From contig JAILZY010000007.1 in the NCBI GenBank assembly GCA_023512255.1, forward strand, positions 11,226 to 75,225: a DNA stretch of 64,000 nt, written 5' to 3'. Below the pieces are notes generated by a model. The model had not been told where the DNA came from, ran no database searches, and saw only the letters and a program-made list of their open reading frames with translations. The DNA is from a bacterium. Lineage in GTDB: Bacteria; SZUA-182; DTGQ01. This document shows, in pieces, positions 17,464 to 25,794 of the stretch (position 1 is its first letter; each line of letters opens with the position of its first letter). The position numbers and the translations under genes are program-made.

Positions 17464-19044
17464 ATGCACTGCGAAAATCATCCAGAAAGACAAGCAAAGG
17501 CTCGGTGTCAATATTGCTGGAAACCCTTGTGCCTGGATTGTCAAATTAGGGTGAAAGATCAACTATTTTGCAGCAAAAGGTGCCATACCCTCTTCCAGAT
17601 CAAAAACATATGGCTTCGCAGCCAGCAAGCTCTTTTCAGGCACAATCTTTACCTACGGGCCAAGACCGAACACCTCAATCGATATTCAACCTTTATCCTG
17701 ATTATGTTAGTTGTGGCCACTGGCGCAATTTCCCTGTATTCGGCCACGACTGAAGAAAGATATACTCCCTCCTCTCTGGATGGCCATTCTCTGTCCAAAG
17801 AAGCTTCTTCCCCCGCGGCTCTCCCTGCTGTCGGCTCAGCTAAGCCTTTGGGGGCAGACAAGCTCTTGAGTGCAAAGGAGCACAAGTTTTCATCAGCTCA
17901 TCCATCTGTTGGATGGGCAAAGATGGATTTACGGACAGAGCCTGAGCGAAATTCAATTGAAGGCCTTACTGATGCGGAGGAAATATGCTCAAATTTTCAT
18001 ATATATCTTGCGCAAAATCGTGTCAAACAACCTTACTATCTTGTCGATATTTGTGGCAATGCCCCGCCTAACAGTATCATTGCCCTTTACAAAAATGACC
18101 GATTGTGTGATACTGTTCCATGTAAGGGAGAGAGGTTTTTATTCCCACGGATTGGGCTTGAGCGGAACAGGAATATTTTACAGGCCAAATTGATCACTGC
18201 TGATGGAAAGTTGTGCTATTCTAATACTCTGGAGCTGCTGGTCGATAAGGCAAGCTCACAGGTTACGGAAAAAGGGCTCGATATCAAGCGGGGAGATATC
18301 AATATGCCCAGGATTTGCTTGAGTTTTGATAGCGGAGAAAACGCCGATGCCGCGCCGCTCATATTGGATATTTTAAAAGAAAAACAAGTGCGGACAACTA
18401 TTTTTTTGACCGGCGAATTTATTCGCCGAAATCCGAATATCGTCAAAAGAATAGTGGAGGAAGGGCATGAGGTAGGAAATCATACCGATACCCACCCTCA
18501 TCTCACCACTCGGTCTGAGGGAGGACGGCTGGTCAAATGCCTGCCTGGAGTTGATCGAGAATTTCTCCATCGTGAGCTAAAAAAGGCTGAAGAGGCCTTC
18601 TATCATCTGACCGGAAAGCACATGAGTCACTACTGGCGAGCCCCCTATGGAGAAACTAACCTTGAGATTCGCAAATGGGCCGAGGAGCTCGGTTATATCC
18701 ATGTCTCTTGGACTTGCGGACGGGATTGGGGGGATGGGCTAGACAGTCTGGACTGGGTAACGGATCCAAGCTCAGGAAGGTATCATACGGCAGAGCAGAT
18801 CCGCAATCAGATTATCAACTTCGGCCAGGGTACAGAATTCGGAGCCAACGGGGGGATTGTATTAATGCATTTTAGCACCTATCGGCCTCATCAGGACAAG
18901 GTTTATTTACAATTGCCAGAGATTATTGCTGGCTTGCGGGCCAGGGGGTATGAGATCGTACCCATCTCGCAACTTCTGGAAGGAAAAGGGATAGATTCGA
19001 ACAGATGGGCTAAAAAAGGCCGTATCCGTCAGACTGGAAGATGA
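17464..19044 (+). CDS. Zinc-finger, membrane-anchored polysaccharide deacetylase
   Basis: 526 aa. Residues 1-45 form a B-box-like zinc-binding module (MHCENHPERQAKARCQYC, then CLDC and CSKRC). A membrane helix follows at about 77-97, then a Ser/Ala-rich linker. A beta-rich segment (~180-265) precedes a NodB-type deacetylase domain (~280-510). The domain has LSFDSGENADA (catalytic Asp, with Ser where a metal-binding Asp is common), GNHTDTHPHL (His-x3-His metal ligands), WRAPYGE, and a late VLMHFSTYRPHQ. It probably removes acetyl groups from peptidoglycan or an exopolysaccharide in the periplasm. The cytoplasmic zinc module ahead of a membrane helix is an unusual combination. Confidence 0.85.
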   Translation: MHCENHPERQAKARCQYCWKPLCLDCQIRVKDQLFCSKRCHTLFQIKNIWLRSQQALFRHNLYLRAKTEHLNRYSTFILIMLVVATGAISLYSATTEERYTPSSLDGHSLSKEASSPAALPAVGSAKPLGADKLLSAKEHKFSSAHPSVGWAKMDLRTEPERNSIEGLTDAEEICSNFHIYLAQNRVKQPYYLVDICGNAPPNSIIALYKNDRLCDTVPCKGERFLFPRIGLERNRNILQAKLITADGKLCYSNTLELLVDKASSQVTEKGLDIKRGDINMPRICLSFDSGENADAAPLILDILKEKQVRTTIFLTGEFIRRNPNIVKRIVEEGHEVGNHTDTHPHLTTRSEGGRLVKCLPGVDREFLHRELKKAEEAFYHLTGKHMSHYWRAPYGETNLEIRKWAEELGYIHVSWTCGRDWGDGLDSLDWVTDPSSGRYHTAEQIRNQIINFGQGTEFGANGGIVLMHFSTYRPHQDKVYLQLPEIIAGLRARGYEIVPISQLLEGKGIDSNRWAKKGRIRQTGR

Positions 19045-19068
19045 GAGAGTCTCGCAAAGAAAGAAATT

Positions 19069-19159
19069 CGCTCTTATATATTCAGACACCATAAACCCTC
19101 GAAGGGGGGCTTAGCTCTTATTAGGGTTATGTCTCTCAATGGTAGCTAATAAAAGAGCG
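19069..19159 (+). mobile_element. Short inverted-repeat element, family 2, copy 1 (91 bp)
   Basis: It begins CGCTCTTATATATTC and ends TAATAAAAGAGCG, so the ends are inverted (CGCTCTT). It is flanked by a perfect 8-bp direct repeat AAGAAATT (19061-19068 and 19160-19167). The core TTAGCTCTTATTAGGGTTAT is shared with the copies at 43061 and 56203. Confidence 0.85.
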
Positions 19160-19245
19160 AAGAAATTTAACATGAAGGGGCCCAAAAAAGAAATAAAGAA
19201 ATTCAATAGGAGCCTTGCAGTAATTTCAAGGGAAGTGAATAATAA

Positions 19246-19677
19246 ATGCCTGCTGAGGAAGGGATAGTAACCGGGCTTGAGGGACCATATGCCCTGGTCA
19301 AGGTGGTCCGCAGTGCCGGATGTGCGCATTGCCCATCAGCCGCATCCTGTCACCTTGAGTCGGATCAGACCATGATCATCAAAGCACAAAACAGTGTCGG
19401 CGCGAAAGTCGGCCAGCGGGTGCAGCTTTTTGTTGCCCCACGGTCGATTTTGGCTGCATCATTTCTGTTGTATCTCCTACCTTTGGCCGGGCTTATGGTC
19501 GGAGCACTTGTTGGGAAAATGCTCTTTAGCCCTGTGGTAGGTAGTCAATTATCAGAGTTTTTCGCTGCCGGGATAGGTCTTGGGGTAATGATAGCAGTTT
19601 TTGTCGGCCTCAGGCTCTATGATCGCCGTCGGAAGTCAAATAAACGTTTCATGCCGCAGATTATCCAGGTGCTTTAG
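19246..19677 (+). CDS. rseC: RseC/MucC-family protein
   Basis: 143 aa. An N-terminal soluble segment contains the cysteine cluster CAHCPSAASC (C-x2-C-x5-C), typical of the SoxR-reducing/RseC family. Two membrane helices follow (about 66-88 and 100-124), then a basic tail. Family members modulate sigma-E signalling in Proteobacteria or deliver electrons with the Rnf-type reducer of SoxR. No rse or rnf genes are adjacent, so the role here is open. The GxVxxxxGxYAxVxVxRxxxC pattern near the start is preserved. The ATG at 19246 lacks a strong ribosome site (GGGAAGTG lies ~12 bases upstream). Confidence 0.85.
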   Translation: MPAEEGIVTGLEGPYALVKVVRSAGCAHCPSAASCHLESDQTMIIKAQNSVGAKVGQRVQLFVAPRSILAASFLLYLLPLAGLMVGALVGKMLFSPVVGSQLSEFFAAGIGLGVMIAVFVGLRLYDRRRKSNKRFMPQIIQVL

Positions 19678-19860
19678 TCAGGCGGCACAAGGGGGGGAAG
19701 TTTAGGTGCGCTGCATGGGGTCAAGCATAAAAATATTTATTTTTGCAGTAGCGTAAATAAAGAGCCTTGTGCGCGCTGATAAGTCACAAACCCTTGCCTT
19801 AAATCACCCGATTCATAATCACGTATTATCAATCAATCGTTGGCCGAAAGGAGAAAGAGC

Positions 19861-21075
19861 ATGGCTGAAATAAAGAAAATCGGCATTTTGACGAGTGGTG
19901 GTGACTGTGGCGGCCTAAATGCAGTAATCAAAGGCGCCGCCCACATGGCTCATTCCCTGGGGATTGAGTCAGTGATTATTCCGAATGGGTATGCAGGGCT
20001 CTATAACCTGGTGAATTTTGAGCGTCTGGTTACGCTTACGCCAAGTCGCCTGGATCAATTTGAAGCCTATCTTGCTGGATCAGAGGCTGGCCATTCACGG
20101 GTACAAATAAAAAAAATCAAGGATGAGGCCAAGTACGAGAGAATAAAACAGGGGTTGCAGCGCTTTGCTATTGATGCCCTGGTTATCAGTGGCGGAGATG
20201 ATACGGGAAGCGTGATGGTGGACCTATCAAGTAAAGGCATCCCCTGTATCCATGCCCCCAAGACCATGGATCTAGACCTTCAGAGCTATTCGGTAGGTGG
20301 GGATTCGACCATCAACCGGATTAGCCGATTTATTCATGAGCTGAAAACGACGGGCAGAACCCATAATCGGGTAGTAGTAACTGAGGTTTTTGGCCGATAC
20401 GCCGGCCACACGGCCTTCCGGGGCGGAGTGGCCGCGGAGGCTGATGCTATTCTTATTCCAGAGATTCCGGTAGATTTTGACCTTCTCTATGAGCACATGT
20501 TTTCTCGCCTTACCAGGCGGATCATGGAAAGTGATGTTAGAGCTGGAACCTATACCATTGTTGTGGCCGAGGGGCTGACCGATGCTTCAGGCCGGGAAAT
20601 AGTCGATGAGAGCGCCGGAGTCGATGCTTTTGGCCACAAAAAGCTGGCCGGCGCGGCCAAGTATGTCTGCCAAGAGCTGGAAAAAAGGCTTAAGGCTGAC
20701 CCTAGGGTCAGGAAGTTCATGCAGGAGAGCGGCCAGTTCGTGGAGGGAGTTTATGAGATCCCCGAGGTCCGCAGTGTTACCCCAGGACACCTGGTGCGCT
20801 GTGGCGAGTCTTCCGCCTACGATGTCAACTTTGGCAAGGAGGCAGGAGCAGGAGCCGTGCTGCTGCTGAAGAAGGGAATTACCGGAGTGACAATCTGTGG
20901 AGTCAAGGGAAAGAGCATCCTATACCAAAAAACTGAGGACATTATCAAACAGCGACATGTTGACCTTGATATGGTGGCTCTATACGAAGAGATGGGGTTT
21001 TGCTTTGGCCGAAAACCTGGTCGCTACCAAGGCGAAGCGGTAGAGATCTGCGGCCCGATTGATCGAATTTATTAA
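19861..21075 (+). CDS. pfp: 6-phosphofructokinase, probably pyrophosphate-dependent
   Basis: 404 aa from the ATG at 19861 (AAAGGAGAAAGAGC upstream; an earlier TTG at 19840 is less likely). It catalyses phosphorylation of fructose 6-phosphate. TSGGDCGGLNAVIKG is the first phosphate-binding loop. ISGGDDTGSV carries Asp at the position that is Gly in ATP enzymes, and PKTMDLDLQ has Lys where ATP enzymes have Gly; both residues are the known markers of pyrophosphate use. The catalytic Asp of the TxDxD motif is kept, though the usual Asn is Leu. It allows glycolysis/gluconeogenesis in an energy-limited cell. The gene appears monocistronic, with a strong terminator 56 bp downstream. Confidence 0.87.
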   Translation: MAEIKKIGILTSGGDCGGLNAVIKGAAHMAHSLGIESVIIPNGYAGLYNLVNFERLVTLTPSRLDQFEAYLAGSEAGHSRVQIKKIKDEAKYERIKQGLQRFAIDALVISGGDDTGSVMVDLSSKGIPCIHAPKTMDLDLQSYSVGGDSTINRISRFIHELKTTGRTHNRVVVTEVFGRYAGHTAFRGGVAAEADAILIPEIPVDFDLLYEHMFSRLTRRIMESDVRAGTYTIVVAEGLTDASGREIVDESAGVDAFGHKKLAGAAKYVCQELEKRLKADPRVRKFMQESGQFVEGVYEIPEVRSVTPGHLVRCGESSAYDVNFGKEAGAGAVLLLKKGITGVTICGVKGKSILYQKTEDIIKQRHVDLDMVALYEEMGFCFGRKPGRYQGEAVEICGPIDRIY

Positions 21076-21130
21076 CCATCCATATAAAATTTATTAACCC
21101 TCCATTTGAAAAATTTTTGAAAAATTGGAA

Positions 21131-21173
21131 AGCTAAAAGCTGAGTCTTGCAAGACCCAGCTTTTAGCTTTTTT
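21131..21173 (+). terminator. Rho-independent terminator after phosphofructokinase
   Basis: A near-perfect stem of about 18 pairs: AGCTAAAAGCTG and CAGCTTTTAGCT, with an inner GTCTTGCAAGAC hairpin, followed by TTTTTTT. It can act in both directions because A-runs precede it. Confidence 0.9.
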
Positions 21174-21637
21174 TGGCCTTTTTCCTATTCTTATTTCCCC
21201 TCCCCCGGCTGATTTCTCTGAATAAAAATACGCTCATGTCTATCATTCGTGAACGCCGGAATCCTGGTAATTTTACCTTTGGATTACTGCTTTTGCTCAG
21301 AATTACGGCATACAGAATGATGGCATGCTGAAATTACTCGACTTTTCACTAAAAATGGACATGAGAGTAAAAATATCTTTATCCTACCAGATAATACAAA
21401 AAAAACACGATATATAGATAAACTACTTTAATTTAAGATTGTGCGGGCTCATGCGGTAGACTTATACCGCACGATGAATGAATACACACACGATCACGAT
21501 GAATGTAAGGGAGTTTTTCCCCCATTAATAAGAGGAGAAAAGATATAGGCGAGAAGATAAATAGGGACGACAGGGGATCAATCTCTCTATATAAGAGTAT
21601 TCAATGTCTAACATGTCTTTATAAAAGGAGAATAATC
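21174..21637. other. Non-coding stretch upstream of the outer-membrane protein
   Basis: No gene is seen. A short hairpin TGCGGTA...TACCGCA lies at 21452-21471, and the region is AT-rich toward the next gene. It probably holds the promoter of the gene at 21638, but no confident -35/-10 pair was found. Confidence 0.5.
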
Positions 21638-22240
21638 ATGAAAAGGATTTTTAAGATATTGACAGTAGGGATTCTATCTGCGGTGCTGATTGGTGTCTTT
21701 TCCTTACCCGTTTTTGCTCAAGCTCAAGAGGGCCGCAAATTCAAAGTAAACACTCTGATGGAGGTAAATAACGAGAAATTTGATTTTGATGCCGGAGGCG
21801 AAATAAAAAGTACCGGCTATAATGTATTAGGTGGAGTCGGCTTTTTTATGTGGGAGATGTTTGAGGTTGGGCCTGAAATCTCGTTTGGACAGGTTAAAAT
21901 AGAGACCGAAAATGGTGGTCATGATGAGACCAAGCTTACCGACTGGGCTATTGGGGCCAGGATCAATGCGCATTTTAATCCCACCGGCAAGATATGTCCC
22001 TATATCGGGGCCAATCTGGCCTTTGCTAATCGGAAGTATGAATATGAACAGCCCATTCGATATTCAACTGATGATTCCACCTTTCTCTACGGAGCCCAAG
22101 TAGGTGTAGATTACTTTCTGGCTGAGCATATATCTTTCAATCCAGAACTGCGCTATACAATGGGCAAATTTAGCTTTGATGGCCAAGATGCAGACTATAC
22201 CAATATTTCTCTGATGATAGGGTTTGCTTTCCTTATGTAA
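21638..22240 (+). CDS. Outer-membrane beta-barrel protein
   Basis: 200 aa with a typical signal peptide (MKRIFKILTVGILSAVLIG, cleavage after FAQA at about 29). The mature part is built of alternating strands: GYNVLGGVGFFMWEMFEVGP, WAIGARINAHFN, PYIGANLAFANRKYEYE, FLYGAQVGVDYFLAEH and a last strand ending FAFLM. The C-terminal hydrophobic residue fits outer-membrane insertion. It resembles the small OmpA/OmpW-like barrels of PF13505, about eight strands. The function is structural or porin-like and not resolved. AAAAGGAGAATAATC precedes the ATG, a strong ribosome site. The gene stands alone between the terminator and the leftward gene at 22390. Confidence 0.85.
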   Translation: MKRIFKILTVGILSAVLIGVFSLPVFAQAQEGRKFKVNTLMEVNNEKFDFDAGGEIKSTGYNVLGGVGFFMWEMFEVGPEISFGQVKIETENGGHDETKLTDWAIGARINAHFNPTGKICPYIGANLAFANRKYEYEQPIRYSTDDSTFLYGAQVGVDYFLAEHISFNPELRYTMGKFSFDGQDADYTNISLMIGFAFLM

Positions 22241-22341
22241 CCTTAACAGGAAATTAAAGAGAGAAAAGAATCATAGAAAAGCATCATAGGGGGAAGATGC
22301 CGCGCCGGCTTCTTCCTCCCTACCTTTCCAGGAAAGGTAAG

Positions 22342-22412
22342 GTTTTGCCGAGAGTTAGGTCCAGGAGATGATGACTAGTTTTGCCGAGATTAGATCCAGG
22401 AGATGATGACTA
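22342..22412 (-). repeat. 35-36-bp tandem duplication spanning a stop codon
   Basis: Units 22342-22377 and 22378-22412 differ at only a few bases. On the minus strand each unit contains the last codons and stop (TAA) of the gene at 22390-22788, so a ghost of the gene end lies directly behind the gene. Confidence 0.9.
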
Positions 22413-22788
22413 CGCCCAAGACGACCAGAATCAATCCCCAGAGCCGAATTAAGCGGTCAGAGGCTTTATAAAACCACCACTGCAAGAGCTTTCTGGTGCT
22501 GTTAGGCGGAAGAAAGAAGAAGAGAATTCCCTTGATGCAGGCAAGCAGTCCCAGGGAGAAAACTAGCCAAAGCGGCTTCCACACCGATTGGCTCCCCATT
22601 GGCTCATAATTCAGGAGCGAAGCCAAGCAAAGCAAAAATCCTATCAGGAAGGGGATAAAAGCTACGGCCTTGGGATTGCTCTCAGCCATGAGTTTTCTTA
22701 GAGTGGCAGTTGACTTTTCAGTATAAATGATCTGAACTGTGCCAATGATAATCCACACAAAGCTGATAGTATAAAGGACCCATTTCAT
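22390..22788 (-). CDS. Small integral membrane protein, unknown
   Basis: 132 aa with four predicted membrane helices: residues ~3-22, ~43-62, ~72-92 and ~113-131 (LWGLILVVLGVVIISWI at the end). Basic and polar loops lie between them, including TEKSTATLRKLMAESNPK after the first helix. No family is recognised with confidence. It is transcribed leftward, convergent with the outer-membrane protein. A 35-bp duplication repeats the last seven codons and stop behind it. Confidence 0.65.
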   Translation of the reverse strand: MKWVLYTISFVWIIIGTVQIIYTEKSTATLRKLMAESNPKAVAFIPFLIGFLLCLASLLNYEPMGSQSVWKPLWLVFSLGLLACIKGILFFFLPPNSTRKLLQWWFYKASDRLIRLWGLILVVLGVVIISWI

Positions 22789-23231
22789 CGCCTATCTCTC
22801 TCCTTGCAAGGTATTAATTATATAAATTATATTATATACTAATAATTATATTATATATTATTTAATATATATTATATATTATTTTATATTTTATTGTTTA
22901 TTATTGCATATTTTATTGCTTATTACTTAATTGCTTATCTGGTTCTTCGAGGTTAAGAGTTTTCGCGGCTTAAGCAGGAAGTGGCAGCTAGTTTTCCAGT
23001 TTAGTTTTTTTTCATGATTATGTCAATAAAATTATGATTATTTGGCTGAATATAATTTATTTTCCATCTTTTATCTCAAATTGAGAATCTTAGCCTGCCG
23101 AGGCACAAAAGAGATTGACAATCGTGGTAATAATATGATACTTTTGACAAAGGTAAAATTTTTAAGAAAAAGCTGGTTATTTTTTGAGTTTTCATTCAAC
23201 ATCCTGATTTTTTAGTGTGAGGGCAATATTC
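22789..23231. other. AT-rich spacer
   Basis: Positions 22815-22925 are almost pure A/T with repeated TATATTATATATTATT patterns. No gene is seen. The block separates divergent genes at 22390 (leftward) and 23232 (rightward) and probably contains both promoters. Confidence 0.6.
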
Positions 23232-24350
23232 ATGCACAGGAAAACTAAGTATCAAGGCATGATTTTATTTTTCATGTTCGGTTTAGGAGTGTTTTTACTC
23301 TCTGCCCGATCGGCTTCTCAAGCTCAGGATCAGACAGCAGGGTGGGGTGGCAGTGTCATCGAGGTTAAGGCGAAAGATGGGCTTCTATCAGTAAAGCTGG
23401 AGAATGCCGATATAAGGCAGGTTATTCAGGAGATTGCCCGCCAGACAGGGGTAAAGTTTGAAGGCTGGGAAAAGGCGCAAGGACAGGTAACTCAGCAGTT
23501 TGACAATCTTCCCCTCGATGAGGGTCTGCGGAAAATCAGTCAAAGCTTCGTCATGGTCTTAAAAAAGACAGGTGAGGAAGGCAAACCGCTTCGAGTTGAG
23601 AAAGTGATCATTGTTGCTCAGAAGGGAACATCTTCTTCACCCTCAGATCTGCCAAAATCAAAGCCGGACGAGAAGGCTAAAGATCTGGCCGCGCCCTCCC
23701 CTCATCCTTCTTCTCAGCTAGAAAGCCTGCCTGCTCAGCAGCAGGCAATAAGCAGTATTGGGTCGCAGCAGCAGTCTCTGCCCGCGGAAAAGCTCTCATC
23801 TGCCGCTGCTATGCCTTCCGAGGAAAAAGCAGCCCAAGAGCAGCCGCCGCAGGAGAATGCTTTGCTGGAGCAGGACAATAGCCAAGAGAATAAGGGAGAA
23901 AATAAAGCCTCAGAAAAAGCTGGCCCAAAAGTTTTGGCTGATAAATCCAAAATAAATACTTCTACTAAGGTTGGATTAGCGAGAGAAGGCAAGAGTAACA
24001 AAAACAAGAAGAGTTCTTCTGCGGTCAAAACAGCTTCCTCGTCCCCCTCGGATTCCTCCAATGATCGAGTACGCGGGGAGGAATTCTTCAGGCAAAAAAG
24101 ATGGGATAAGGTAGTAATTTATTTTGAAAAATATTTGAAGCAAAATCCGTCAGATCAGCAGATCCAGGAAAAACTAGAAATTGCCAAGCAAAATGCGGAA
24201 CAGGCGATTAATCTATACCGACAGGGAAGGAAGTTTGAAGAGGAGAAAAACTTTGCGGCTGCATATGAAAGTTACAAGAAGGTCTGTGATATCTATCCTG
24301 TTCTCTACGATGCTTGGGAGAGGATGAAGGCTACTGAACGGAAAAAATAA
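23232..24350 (+). CDS. Secreted STN-domain and TPR protein
   Basis: About 372 aa from the ATG at 23232 (an in-frame GTG lies at 23217). It has an N-terminal signal/anchor helix (ILFFMFGLGVFLLSARSASQ). Next comes an STN/secretin-N-like fold (~35-115: VKLENADIRQVIQEIARQTG, then FDNLPLDEGLRKI), as in the start of secretins and TonB-dependent transducers. A low-complexity Ser/Pro/Lys/Gln linker of ~160 residues follows. The C-terminus has two TPR-like helix pairs (GEEFFRQKRWDKVVIYFEK and GRKFEEEKNFAAAYESY). No secretin barrel follows. It probably acts in the periplasm as an assembly or adaptor protein for a pilus/secretion apparatus, which is not in the window. Confidence 0.75.
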   Translation: MHRKTKYQGMILFFMFGLGVFLLSARSASQAQDQTAGWGGSVIEVKAKDGLLSVKLENADIRQVIQEIARQTGVKFEGWEKAQGQVTQQFDNLPLDEGLRKISQSFVMVLKKTGEEGKPLRVEKVIIVAQKGTSSSPSDLPKSKPDEKAKDLAAPSPHPSSQLESLPAQQQAISSIGSQQQSLPAEKLSSAAAMPSEEKAAQEQPPQENALLEQDNSQENKGENKASEKAGPKVLADKSKINTSTKVGLAREGKSNKNKKSSSAVKTASSSPSDSSNDRVRGEEFFRQKRWDKVVIYFEKYLKQNPSDQQIQEKLEIAKQNAEQAINLYRQGRKFEEEKNFAAAYESYKKVCDIYPVLYDAWERMKATERKK

Positions 24351-24380
24351 AACTAGGCTTGGCCGCAAAATTTTAATTAA

Positions 24381-24491
24381 CTACACTTTTGCAGAAATTT
24401 CTTAACGTCTTGAAATCCTTGAAAGTTATCTCTAACAGCAAATCCAGTAAAATCAAGGCTTTCAGAGAAAAAGGGCGAAAGTAAAGTATAG
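24381..24491 (+). mobile_element. Hairpin element family 1, copy A (~111 bp)
   Basis: It starts CTACACTTTTGCAGAAATTT and ends AAAGTAAAGTATAG. It is flanked by the direct repeat AATTAA (24375-24380 and 24492-24497). The two arms are complementary over about 38 bp with mismatches. Confidence 0.85.
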
Positions 24492-24732
24492 AATTAAGTA
24501 ACAAAAAATAAAAGTGGGCTAGCCGTAAGATTTTTATAAGGTGTTTAACTAACTGAAAGATTTACGGATAAGCATCAATTTAACCCTGCAAGAATACATC
24601 ATAAATTAATCCTGCCTCTTTGGAGATATTTGGCTCAAGTTGGGCCATACGATTGGCTTTCAAAATTGTGCTCGAGAGTTGTTTAACCTGGGTGTGTAAG
24701 CTGAGGTTTTCATTAAGGAGAGATAGGACAAT

Positions 24733-25635
24733 ATGGGCGAGGGGAAAATTTTAATTGTTGATGATGACGGTAATACTAGAGCTGCCTATAAAGACCTGTT
24801 CATCGGATGTGGTTTTGAGGCTGCGGTAGCCGAAAATGAAAACCAGGCACTGGAACTGTTGAGGAGCGAAAGTTTTCAAGCCGTACTTTTGGACCTAAGA
24901 GTCTCCAATAATGTATTGCTGCCAATTGCTGAGAGGATGAAAAAAGAATTTCCCAAGGTCTTTATCTCCATGATGCTTATTGATTCTACTCCGGCTTTGA
25001 TGAAAAGAGCGATTAAGGCAGGAATTGATGATTATCAGGTCAAGCCTATCCTGCCGATGCGGCTAATTGATGTAATTCAAAAGGGGATCTTACGCTATAC
25101 CTTAGAGGAGGAAAATTTTCAGTTAAAAAAAATGGTCGCTGAGCTTCAAGAACGACAAAAATGGATCATGCATGACCTTGAAACTGGTGTATTTAATAGC
25201 CAGTATTTTTCTGAGCGACTGGATATGGAAGTCAAGAGAGCTAAACGCCATGAGCATTGGCTCTCCCTGCTGCTTTGCGACATGGCTCGAAGCAGTCAAG
25301 GGGTTGAGGGGAACGAGGAGACTAGTGCCTCTCCTCCTTCTTCCGAGATTTTGGAGTTATTGAAAGTCTTGTCTGGAAACGTTCGGAATGTGGACATTAT
25401 CAGCCGCTACAACACAGGATTTGCCATTATCCTGCCTGAAACCACAACGGAAGGATCCTTTATCCTATGTAATCGACTAAAACGAACCCTGGCCGATACA
25501 TTTGAGGGCAGCGGAAGTAGATCGGACTGTGGTTCTAATCGCCGGCTGAATGTCCGATTTGGTGTAGCTACCTATCCTGTTGACTCGCATCTGCCCAGAA
25601 AGTTAATCAAAATCGCCGAAGATCGGCTGCAATAA
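24733..25635 (+). CDS. Response regulator with degenerate GGDEF domain
   Basis: 300 aa. The receiver domain (1-120) has VDDDGN, Asp in VLLDLRVS and Lys in QVKPILP. After a coiled linker (120-145), a GGDEF-fold domain is visible by its framing motifs (DLETGVFNSQYFSERLDMEVKRAKRH and IILPETTTEGSFILCNRLKR), but the GGDEF loop itself reads YNTGF. Catalysis is therefore very unlikely, and the domain may serve for binding or dimerisation. It sits ahead of the large sigma-54 activator and may receive phosphate from an unlinked kinase. The ATG at 24733 has GGAGAGATAGGA upstream. Confidence 0.85.
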   Translation: MGEGKILIVDDDGNTRAAYKDLFIGCGFEAAVAENENQALELLRSESFQAVLLDLRVSNNVLLPIAERMKKEFPKVFISMMLIDSTPALMKRAIKAGIDDYQVKPILPMRLIDVIQKGILRYTLEEENFQLKKMVAELQERQKWIMHDLETGVFNSQYFSERLDMEVKRAKRHEHWLSLLLCDMARSSQGVEGNEETSASPPSSEILELLKVLSGNVRNVDIISRYNTGFAIILPETTTEGSFILCNRLKRTLADTFEGSGSRSDCGSNRRLNVRFGVATYPVDSHLPRKLIKIAEDRLQ

Positions 25636-25794
25636 TAGGCTTTTCATATTCAGGCACTTTCTGCCCATAATTCTTATTATATTCATATTATATTATTATT
25701 AAACTTAGCACAGGCTAGAAGCTTAATTAAACATTAGCACGGGCTGCTAGCTGCTTGATAAAAAATTCAAGCTTTTCTTCACTCCTCATAGTGT

